5,556 bases of DNA from Acidobacteriota bacterium (lineage in GTDB: Bacteria > Acidobacteriota > UBA6911 > RPQK01 > DATIPO01): contig JANQFM010000794.1 of NCBI GenBank assembly GCA_028277865.1, positions 1 through 5,556 on the forward strand, given 5' to 3'. How positions within the stretch are numbered: the first letter of the stretch is position 1; each line of letters begins with the position of its first letter. Positions 1 through 5,556 of the stretch are shown here, piece by piece. The position numbers were made by a program, and so were the translations under genes. Under the pieces are notes generated by a model that saw only the letters and a list, made by a program, of their open reading frames with translations, did no database searches and had not been told where the DNA came from.

Positions 1-1
1 C

Positions 2-112
2 ATCTATCGCATCCTCTCAGAAAAGGGCAATCCCCAGCTTTCCAGTTTGAAGGCCTTGCTGAATTCATTGGGGCTCAAACTGGCTGTCGAGCCAAAGCGG
101 GACGTGGCTTGA
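2..112 (+). CDS. C-terminal end of an addiction-module antidote (HTH antitoxin) protein, partial
   Basis: This frame is already open at the window edge, gives 36 residues beginning IYRILSEKGNPQLSSLKALL, and ends at TGA 110-112. The pattern YR-LS-GNP-LS-L--LL--LGL-L-VEP is what I know from the C-terminal half of the HTH domain in the 'probable addiction module antidote protein' family (HI1420-like, about 95-110 residues). In that family the protein binds DNA and neutralises a RelE/HigB-type toxin encoded just upstream. Here only the end is visible, so neither the recognition helix nor the toxin partner can be checked. The reading ends 28 bases before the convergent stop of the next gene. It could instead be a related XRE-type regulator outside a toxin-antitoxin pair. 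The family call rests on remembered family pattern, not on an alignment. Confidence 0.72.
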   Translation: MYRILSEKGNPQLSSLKALLNSLGLKLAVEPKRDVA

Positions 113-140
113 CAGCAGGTCGAGCTTACGGTCTTGAGGT

Positions 141-1001
141 TCAGTCCTTCTCCCAAAAACCATCGAGAGCCATCAAGACTTCATTTGGCGCCTCGACTTG
201 GGGGTAGTGCCCGACTCCCGTCAGCATGACCACATCCGGATGGGGGACCATCTCCCGGTAGCTTTCAGCCACATGCGCACCCGACACCGGATCCTCGGCG
301 CCGCAGATGAACCTCTTGGGGATTGCGGACTGCTGAAGCGCTCCCACCCAGCGATCCCTGTAATGCCTGCGCTCGGTCTGGTATCGGGCAATCTTCCGCT
401 GGACGCGCATTCCGCTGTTGTAGTTGAGGAGCCTCCAGAACTGGTCCAATTCCCGGCTGGTCGGCTGAGTGCCTGAAGCGAAGACAGCCGAAAAGCTCCT
501 GCCGAAACGCAAACGCGACATGAAGCGGGCTGCCAACCCTCCCAGAGGGCTGTTGAGCAGCTTTTGAATCGGGCGGGGACGGTGAGAGCCGGGAATGAGG
601 CCTCCGTTGAGAAAAGCCACAGAGCGGACTTGCAGCCGGTTGGAGCCTTCGATCTGCCGGGCCAGCAGTTCTTGAGCCACACTGTCCCCATAATCGTGGG
701 CCAGAATGCGGGTCCGCTCAATCCCCAGAACCCCCAGCAGTTCTTCGTGCAAACCGGCCTGATCACAGATCGAATAGCTGTAGCGGAGCGGTTTGGCCGA
801 AAAGCCGAATCCGATCATGTCGAAGGCGACGACGCGGAACCGCTGCGCCAAGGCGGGCCAGATGCGATGCCAATCCCAAGAGGCGGTCGGATATCCGTGG
901 ATCAGCGTCAGCACTTCTCCCTCTCCTTCTTCCCTGCAGAAAATGGAGTGGCCACGACAGCCGACAAGCCGACCCGCCTTCCTCCAATCGTCGAGATCCA
1001 T
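141..1001 (-). CDS. MEST-like alpha/beta hydrolase with Asp nucleophile
   Basis: This encodes a 286-residue alpha/beta-hydrolase, probably cytoplasmic since no signal peptide is seen. The oxyanion loop is HGYP (35-38). The nucleophile elbow A-H-D-Y-G (101-105) places Asp103 as nucleophile, as in haloalkane dehalogenases and epoxide hydrolases rather than Ser esterases. Asp237 (GAEDPVSG) and His265 (GVGHYPQVE) complete the triad, and residues about 133-215 form the cap. Blocks such as HDYGDSVAQELL, LNGGLIPGSHRP, RDRWVGAL and HYPQVEAP closely resemble vertebrate MEST/PEG1 as I remember it. Tyr104 replaces the Trp that helps bind halide in dehalogenases, so dehalogenation is not a safe call and the substrate is unknown. 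The ATG is the only usual start between the ORF and the upstream in-frame stop at 1035-1037. No Shine-Dalgarno is seen. The gene is transcribed alone, divergent from the EEP gene. Confidence 0.9.
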   Translation of the reverse strand: MDLDDWRKAGRLVGCRGHSIFCREEGEGEVLTLIHGYPTASWDWHRIWPALAQRFRVVAFDMIGFGFSAKPLRYSYSICDQAGLHEELLGVLGIERTRILAHDYGDSVAQELLARQIEGSNRLQVRSVAFLNGGLIPGSHRPRPIQKLLNSPLGGLAARFMSRLRFGRSFSAVFASGTQPTSRELDQFWRLLNYNSGMRVQRKIARYQTERRHYRDRWVGALQQSAIPKRFICGAEDPVSGAHVAESYREMVPHPDVVMLTGVGHYPQVEAPNEVLMALDGFWEKD

Positions 1002-1009
1002 GTGCCTGA

Positions 1010-1038
1010 TTGATAAACCGAAAAGGCCGCTGAGTCAA
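1010..1038 (-). promoter_or_regulatory. Candidate sigma70-type promoter for the MEST-like hydrolase, leaderless
   Basis: On the minus strand TTGACT (1033-1038, 5 of 6 to the -35 consensus) is followed by exactly 17 bases and then TATCAA (1010-1015, 4 of 6 to the -10 consensus). The ATG begins 8 bases further on at 1001, so transcription would start at or within a base or two of the start codon. This fits the lack of a Shine-Dalgarno. The last -10 base is A rather than the preferred T, which weakens the call. Confidence 0.4.
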
Positions 1039-1083
1039 AAGCAGAGGATTCGGGCGCTCCTGATGAGACCGGGTAGAACGGGT

Positions 1084-1089
1084 TAAGAT
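1084..1089 (+). promoter_or_regulatory. Candidate -10 element for the EEP-family gene
   Basis: TAAGAT lies 7 bases before the ATG at 1097, so a transcript would start at about the A of the ATG. No good -35 is present: the best is CTGATG at 1060-1065, with an 18-base spacer and 3 of 6 matches. There is no Shine-Dalgarno before this ATG, which is why a leaderless start is proposed. The hexamer alone is weak evidence. Confidence 0.25.
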
Positions 1090-1096
1090 AGCTTCC

Positions 1097-1930
1097 ATGG
1101 CTGGACGCGACTGCCTGGCTGAAGGAGCTGTTTTCCTGCTGGCCGCGCTATTCGCCCTTATCGGCTTCGGATTCGACGACGATGAGGAAAACGGCTACAC
1201 GCCTCCGCCCCGCCAGCCCGATTCGCTGCGGGTCGTGACCTGGAATGTGGGGGGCAGCGGAGGCGGTGGGAGGCCGCTGAGCGAGGAGGCCATGCCGACG
1301 GTGGCCTCCACCATCCGCCATTTGGAACCTGATCTGGTCTTCTTGCAGGAAGTCGCCAGCCGAGAGCAGCTGGAACGCCTTGCCGGGCGCATCGGGCTGG
1401 ACGAAATGCAAAGCCGCATCAGCCAGGGGGACGACGACCGGCTGCTGGGCGTCCTGGCGCGTCGAGGGCGGTTGCGGGTCAGTCAGTGGCCCGGCGATCC
1501 GCGCACCATGGCGCTTTTTTACCGGCCCGAGGGGAAGAGGCCGCTCATCGCCGCAGCACTGCACGCCGACGCCTTTTCGGCCCGTCAGCGCAACCAGGCG
1601 ATCGGACGGGCCGTGGACCTGCTTGATTCCGCCTCGCGCCCCTTTCCCCGCATTCTGGCCGGTGACCTCAACCTGGACCTCGACCTGGACAAGCGGCGAG
1701 ACCTGTTCACCGACAACGAGCACCTGGACGTGGAATCCTACAATTACATCACCGAGCGGCTGGCCGACGTGGCCGTGGGAACCGGATCCACCGCCGAGCC
1801 CGACCGTCGGCTCGACTATATCTTTGCCAGCCGGGAAGACTTCGAGATACTCAGCGCCGGCCCCTGGAAAGGAAGGCGTGCTGCGGACATGGACCACGAT
1901 CCGGTGGTGGCCGATCTGCGCTACCGGTGA
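1097..1930 (+). CDS. Endonuclease/exonuclease/phosphatase-fold enzyme, membrane-anchored or exported
   Basis: A 277-residue protein of the DNase I-like EEP superfamily, metal-dependent phosphodiesterases acting on nucleic acids or phosphorylated lipids. After an N-terminal hydrophobic stretch (about 11-26, AVFLLAALFALIGFGF) and an acidic, Pro-rich linker (27-43), the catalytic domain runs from about 44 to the end. Expected motifs are present in order: VVTWN (Asn50), DLVFLQEV (Glu85), AALHADAFS (His156), AGDLNLD (Asp190, Asn192), RRLDYIF (Asp240) and the final MDHDPVVADL (Asp266-His267). The active site therefore looks intact. The hydrophobic segment suggests a signal peptide or a single membrane anchor with the domain outside the cytoplasm. 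No lipobox Cys follows it. No Shine-Dalgarno precedes the ATG; an AAGGAG at about 1118 lies inside the reading frame with no standard start codon downstream of it. The precise substrate cannot be read from sequence. Confidence 0.88.
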   Translation: MAGRDCLAEGAVFLLAALFALIGFGFDDDEENGYTPPPRQPDSLRVVTWNVGGSGGGGRPLSEEAMPTVASTIRHLEPDLVFLQEVASREQLERLAGRIGLDEMQSRISQGDDDRLLGVLARRGRLRVSQWPGDPRTMALFYRPEGKRPLIAAALHADAFSARQRNQAIGRAVDLLDSASRPFPRILAGDLNLDLDLDKRRDLFTDNEHLDVESYNYITERLADVAVGTGSTAEPDRRLDYIFASREDFEILSAGPWKGRRAADMDHDPVVADLRYR

Positions 1931-1941
1931 AGGGGCAGGGT

Positions 1942-2020
1942 GCACGCAGAGACGCAGAGGCGCAGAGAGGCAAAAAGAGAAGAGGAAAAGCCTCTGTGGG
2001 CTCTGTGTCTCTGTGGCTCT
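1942..2020. repeat. Octamer-repeat element, copy 1, at convergent gene ends
   Basis: The left half is a run of degenerate 8-base units (GCAGAGAC, GCAGAGGC, GCAGAGAG, then GC). The right half is its approximate inverse (CCTCTGTGGGCTCTGTGTCTCTGTGG). The element fills almost the whole gap between the EEP stop (1930) and the metallo-hydrolase stop codon (2022-2024). The 17 bases ACGCAGAGGCGCAGAGA at 1952-1968 recur exactly on the opposite strand at 3733-3749, so the element belongs to a dispersed family. Similar intergenic tracts are common in several environmental phyla. Confidence 0.8.
1945..2015 (+). terminator. Long imperfect hairpin at the convergent junction, possible terminator
   Basis: Bases 1945-1959 pair with 2001-2015 over 15 positions, 13 Watson-Crick and 2 G-U in the plus-strand RNA. 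After a small internal loop, 1966-1971 (AGAGGC) pair with 1990-1995 (GCCTCT). The 18-base apical loop 1972-1989 is entirely purine. It follows the EEP gene by 14 bases and could end or protect its mRNA. No U tract follows, so classic intrinsic termination is uncertain. In the minus-strand RNA the two wobbles become A-C mismatches, so the fold should be weaker for the opposing gene. Confidence 0.45.
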
Positions 2021-2021
2021 C

Positions 2022-2903
2022 TTAATCCAGGCTGCGGTAGATGGTCTCGATCCAGAACGGGGTGTCGATGAAGCCGCTTCCCCAGTCGTCCCATTTCGAA
2101 GGCAGACCTTCGGATTTGACGCTTTCCAGATCCTTGCCGGCCGCCTTCTTGTCGCGCACCAAGCCGATTGTCTCGACCAGCATCTGGTGGTAGCGCTTCA
2201 GATCGTCCAAGCTGGCCAGGCTGCCGTGGCCGGGGATGATCCGGACGTCGGCCGGGGCCATCGAGATCGCCCGGGCGATGTTCTTTTCCAGCCCTTCGGC
2301 GTTGCCTCCGCTGCCCAGGTCGACAAAGGGAAAGCGGTCCTTGAAATAGTGGTCTCCCAGGTGCAGGACATTGGACTGGCTGAAGTAGATGACGCTGTCC
2401 CCGTCGGTATGCCCTTTGGGCAGGTGGATGACCCGGATCTCTTCGCCGTTGAAGTGGATCGAGAGCGATTCGTCAAAGGTGATGACCGGCCAGCCTTCCT
2501 CGGCCATGGCTGGTGTGTGGCGTCCCCGCACGGTCTGGTCGGTGCTGAGCCGCTTGCGGACATTGGTGTGAGCCACGATGGTGGCCTCGGGGCCGAATTC
2601 CGGATTGCCACCCGTGTGGTCGCCGTGCCAGTGGGTGTTGAGGACGAACCTCAGCTGTCCCGGATTGAGTTTCTTGAGGGCGGCCCGGATTCTGTCTGCC
2701 AGAGGAGCGAACTGGTCATCCACGATCAAGATGCCGTCCGAACCGACCGTCACCCCGATGTTGCCTCCGGAGCCCTGCAGCATATGGACATTGCCGGCCA
2801 CATGGGTGGCTGTGATCCGGACGTCGTCGAAGTTCCGCTGCCAGGCCCACCCGATCCCGGCAGCCAGCAAAGCCATCGTCAAGAACAGGAAAAAGCGCTT
2901 CAT
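2022..2903 (-). CDS. Exported metallo-beta-lactamase-fold hydrolase
   Basis: A 293-residue MBL-fold protein. The N-terminus MKRFFLFLTMALLAAGIGWA is a signal peptide or membrane anchor, so the enzyme acts outside the cytoplasm. The full two-zinc ligand set is visible: HWHGDH (His91, His93, Asp95, His96), GHTDGD (His165), GD (Asp184) and PGHG (His226). This looks catalytically competent. The blocks GGNIGVTVG and DDQFAPL (45-68) and NTHWHGDHTGGN match a widespread family of periplasmic MBL hydrolases near the SoxH / quinoprotein-relay group and the B3 lactamase-like group; the substrate is not known. I choose ATG 2903 because GGAGGAG (2908-2914) sits just upstream and the signal peptide begins there. 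A GTG at 2966 in the same frame would add 21 residues ahead of the signal peptide and is unlikely. The gene converges on the EEP gene and has its own upstream region. Confidence 0.93.
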   Translation of the reverse strand: MKRFFLFLTMALLAAGIGWAWQRNFDDVRITATHVAGNVHMLQGSGGNIGVTVGSDGILIVDDQFAPLADRIRAALKKLNPGQLRFVLNTHWHGDHTGGNPEFGPEATIVAHTNVRKRLSTDQTVRGRHTPAMAEEGWPVITFDESLSIHFNGEEIRVIHLPKGHTDGDSVIYFSQSNVLHLGDHYFKDRFPFVDLGSGGNAEGLEKNIARAISMAPADVRIIPGHGSLASLDDLKRYHQMLVETIGLVRDKKAAGKDLESVKSEGLPSKWDDWGSGFIDTPFWIETIYRSLD

Positions 2904-2907
2904 GGGT

Positions 2908-2914
2908 CTCCTCC
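2908..2914 (-). promoter_or_regulatory. Ribosome binding site deciding the metallo-hydrolase start
   Basis: GGAGGAG on the minus strand ends 4 bases before ATG 2903; its GGAGG core is 6 bases away. This is the strongest Shine-Dalgarno in the window and fixes the start at the signal peptide rather than at GTG 2966. Confidence 0.85.
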
Positions 2915-2977
2915 AAATAAGATCCTCGATTGGCGAAGCCGCCTTGCAGAGGCCGCATAAACTCACCGTGATTGGAA

Positions 2978-3006
2978 AGTGTGGAGGCTGGTGGCCTGCG
3001 TGTCAA
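2978..3006 (-). promoter_or_regulatory. Candidate promoter for the metallo-hydrolase
   Basis: A perfect -35 hexamer TTGACA lies on the minus strand at 3001-3006. With a 17-base spacer the -10 would be CACACT (2978-2983), which matches the consensus at only 3 of 6 positions but keeps the A at position 2 and the final T. The start of transcription would fall near 2970, giving a leader of about 70 bases with the strong ribosome site at its end. Confidence 0.3.
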
Positions 3007-3142
3007 GACGTTTTGCGCCAAGATGCCTGGCGAGCGAGGTAGCCTCAGACCGGAATCTTACGCCTCACAAAGCCTCAAATCTGTGCATGCTTAACGGGTT
3101 CCAGAGTTTCACGCCTTCGAGCGAAGCAGTTTAGTGAGCTTG

Positions 3143-3183
3143 CGAACAAAGCCGCAAAGCCGCAAAGCCGCAAAGAACGCAAG
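3143..3183. repeat. Octamer-repeat element, copy 2, three perfect GCCGCAAA units
   Basis: GCCGCAAA is repeated perfectly three times head to tail at 3151-3158, 3159-3166 and 3167-3174, followed by the diverged unit GAACGCAA (3175-3182) and preceded by the partial unit GCGAACAAA. The 8-base period is the same as in the copies at 1942 and 3667. It lies upstream of the protease gene, ending 77 bases before its start. Confidence 0.8.
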
Positions 3184-3243
3184 GATTTGCTCTGGGGGCT
3201 CTCGACTCGCTTGTGGGTCGTACCTTGACATGATCGCTTTGCT

Positions 3244-3249
3244 GGAGGA
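3244..3249 (+). promoter_or_regulatory. Ribosome binding site of the protease gene
   Basis: GGAGGA sits 11 bases before ATG 3261, slightly long but workable. A GGGG at 3256-3259 is too close to serve. The family's usual N-terminus MGLV supports the same start. Confidence 0.65.
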
Positions 3250-3260
3250 AGAATTGGGGT

Positions 3261-3641
3261 ATGGGACTGGTTCAGTCAAGAGTGACCATCTCCAACCCCC
3301 GTGCTCCCGAGCTCGCGCCGTTGGAAATCGATGCATTGGCTGATTCCGGCTCCATCACCTTGTCCATCCCTGAACATGTGCAGCTTCAGCTGGATCTCCA
3401 TGAATTGGAGCGACGAGAGGTCACCACAGCGGATGGCCGCAAGTCCATTTGCCCTTACGTAGGGCCCGTTCAAGTGACTTTCCAAAACCGCAACTGCTTC
3501 ACCGGAGCGCTGGTGCTGGGAGACTCGGTCCTTTTGGGCGCCATCCCAATGGAAGACATGGACCTGATCATCCATCCTGCCCGCCACGAACTCTCCGTCA
3601 ACCCCGAAAGCCCTAACATTCCTTCAGCCATCGTCAAGTAA
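3261..3641 (+). CDS. Clan AA aspartic protease, AF_0612 family
   Basis: A 126-residue retropepsin-like protein, the usual full length for the single-domain AF_0612-type group. The N-terminus MGLVQSRVTISNPR leads to the catalytic loop ALADSGS (Asp28-Ser29-Gly30-Ser31). The conserved blocks ADGR (57-60), PYVGPV (65-70), CFTGALVLGD (79-88) and LLGAIPMEDMDLII (91-104) follow, and the tail has VNPESPNIP. LLGA at 91-94 fits the second hydrophobic-Gly motif of the retropepsin fold. With one Asp per chain the active enzyme must be a dimer. Most members I recall carry DTGA; DSGS here keeps the catalytic Asp and the Asp-Thr/Ser-Gly rule. There is no signal peptide, so it is probably cytoplasmic. The target and role are unknown for the family. 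The gene stands alone, bracketed by repeat tracts. Confidence 0.9.
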   Translation: MGLVQSRVTISNPRAPELAPLEIDALADSGSITLSIPEHVQLQLDLHELERREVTTADGRKSICPYVGPVQVTFQNRNCFTGALVLGDSVLLGAIPMEDMDLIIHPARHELSVNPESPNIPSAIVK

Positions 3642-3666
3642 TCGGTTCGCAGTTGCAGGAACCACC

Positions 3667-3753
3667 CCTCTGCGCTCTTCTTCGCGGCATTGCGCGCAAA
3701 ACTCTCCTTCCCCTCATCCGCCCCCCTCCGCGTCTCTGCGCCTCTGCGTGAAA
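3667..3753. repeat. Octamer-repeat element, copy 3, minus orientation
   Basis: Read on the minus strand this tract starts TTTCACGCAGAGGCGCAG and carries the units GCAGAGGC, GCAGAGAC and GCGGAGGG. A GC-rich middle and a GCCGCGAAGAA block (3678-3688) follow. It shares 17 exact bases with copy 1 (3733-3749 against 1952-1968) and 10 of 11 bases of the GCCGCAAAGAA block with copy 2 (3167-3177). It fills much of the 143-base gap between the protease and recQ genes. No strong hairpin is apparent, unlike copy 1. Confidence 0.75.
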
Positions 3754-3766
3754 CCTCCCATTCCGC

Positions 3767-3772
3767 TATCAT
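3767..3772 (+). promoter_or_regulatory. Candidate -10 element for recQ
   Basis: TATCAT matches the -10 consensus at 5 of 6 positions and lies 12 bases before ATG 3785, giving a leader of only about five bases. No usable -35 is found at 16-18 bases upstream, where the octamer repeat ends. There is no Shine-Dalgarno before the ATG. Confidence 0.3.
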
Positions 3773-3784
3773 TCCCTGGTTGCC

Positions 3785-5556
<1,772 letters not shown>

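Larger units (their letters stand above)
2904..3260. other. 357-bp gene-free region between the metallo-hydrolase and the protease gene
   Basis: This divergent intergenic region holds, from left to right, the metallo-hydrolase ribosome site and likely promoter (to about 3006), a stretch with three GCCTCA hexamers (3042, 3062, 3072), a small CTTC/GAAG inverted pair (about 3115-3126), the second octamer tract (3143-3183) and the protease ribosome site (3244-3249). I see no coding signal, tRNA or riboswitch. Open frames across it have no ribosome site and only translate the repeats. Confidence 0.7.

Noticed and set aside
2946..2953. A lone GCAGAGGC octamer as a fourth repeat element
   Set aside because: A single 8-base match with no second unit beside it is not distinguishable from chance in GC-rich sequence.
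1380..2960. A 526-codon open frame on the plus strand
   Set aside because: It runs through the EEP gene in another frame and then antisense through the metallo-hydrolase. Its translation shows no domain and it has no ribosome site. Both overlapped genes have complete family motifs, so this is a by-product of GC-rich codon bias.
2904..2966. Upstream GTG start at 2966 extending the metallo-hydrolase by 21 residues
   Set aside because: It would bury the signal peptide behind a non-conserved leader and has no Shine-Dalgarno, whereas ATG 2903 has GGAGGAG right in front.
3151..3182. The GCCGCAAA array as a CRISPR-like array
   Set aside because: The units are 8 bases and head to tail with no spacers. 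No cas gene is near.
3225..3253. TTGACA at 3225-3230 as a -35 for the protease gene
   Set aside because: At 17 bases the -10 would be GAAGAA, a poor match, and it would put the transcription start past the ribosome site at 3244-3249 that the gene seems to use.
3134..3343. A 69-codon plus-strand frame beginning MSLRTKPQSRKAAK
   Set aside because: Its first part is a translation of the GCCGCAAA repeat and its end overlaps the protease start in another frame. It has no ribosome site. Such frames are a known artefact of these repeats.

Overview
The window is GC-rich bacterial chromosomal DNA with ordinary ATG-started genes and short intergenic gaps. No rRNA, tRNA, phage or transposase gene is visible. 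The gene mix (exported metallo-beta-lactamase-fold hydrolase, AF_0612-type aspartic protease, MEST-like hydrolase) and the intergenic octamer repeats of the GCAGAGGC / GCCGCAAA kind recall Acidobacteriota and other environmental phyla. That assignment is an impression from recall and is not proven by any marker here.

Layout from left to right. Bases 2-112 (+) are the last 36 codons of an addiction-module antidote-type DNA-binding protein whose start, and any partner toxin, lie outside the window. It converges on an alpha/beta hydrolase gene (141-1001, -) that closely resembles the animal MEST/PEG1 protein and has an Asp nucleophile. A 95-bp divergent gap separates this from an endonuclease/exonuclease/phosphatase-fold enzyme with an N-terminal hydrophobic segment (1097-1930, +). 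That gene converges on an exported metallo-beta-lactamase-fold hydrolase (2022-2903, -), and a long hairpin made of octamer repeats sits exactly at the junction. A 357-bp gene-free stretch (2904-3260) holds the likely promoter of the hydrolase and a second octamer-repeat tract. A small clan AA aspartic protease gene follows (3261-3641, +), then a third repeat tract, then recQ (3785 to the window end, +), which is cut off inside its HRDC domain.

The genes do not form an obvious operon or pathway. Strands alternate, each gene seems to have its own expression signals, and repeat tracts mark three of the gene boundaries. Two starts (the metallo-hydrolase and the protease) have clear Shine-Dalgarno sequences. 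The other three (MEST-like hydrolase, EEP enzyme, recQ) have none and instead show -10-like hexamers 7 to 12 bases before the ATG, which suggests leaderless or nearly leaderless mRNAs. I see no convincing new multi-gene system. The most unusual items are the repeat family and its placement, the strand-asymmetric hairpin, and the bacterial MEST homologue.
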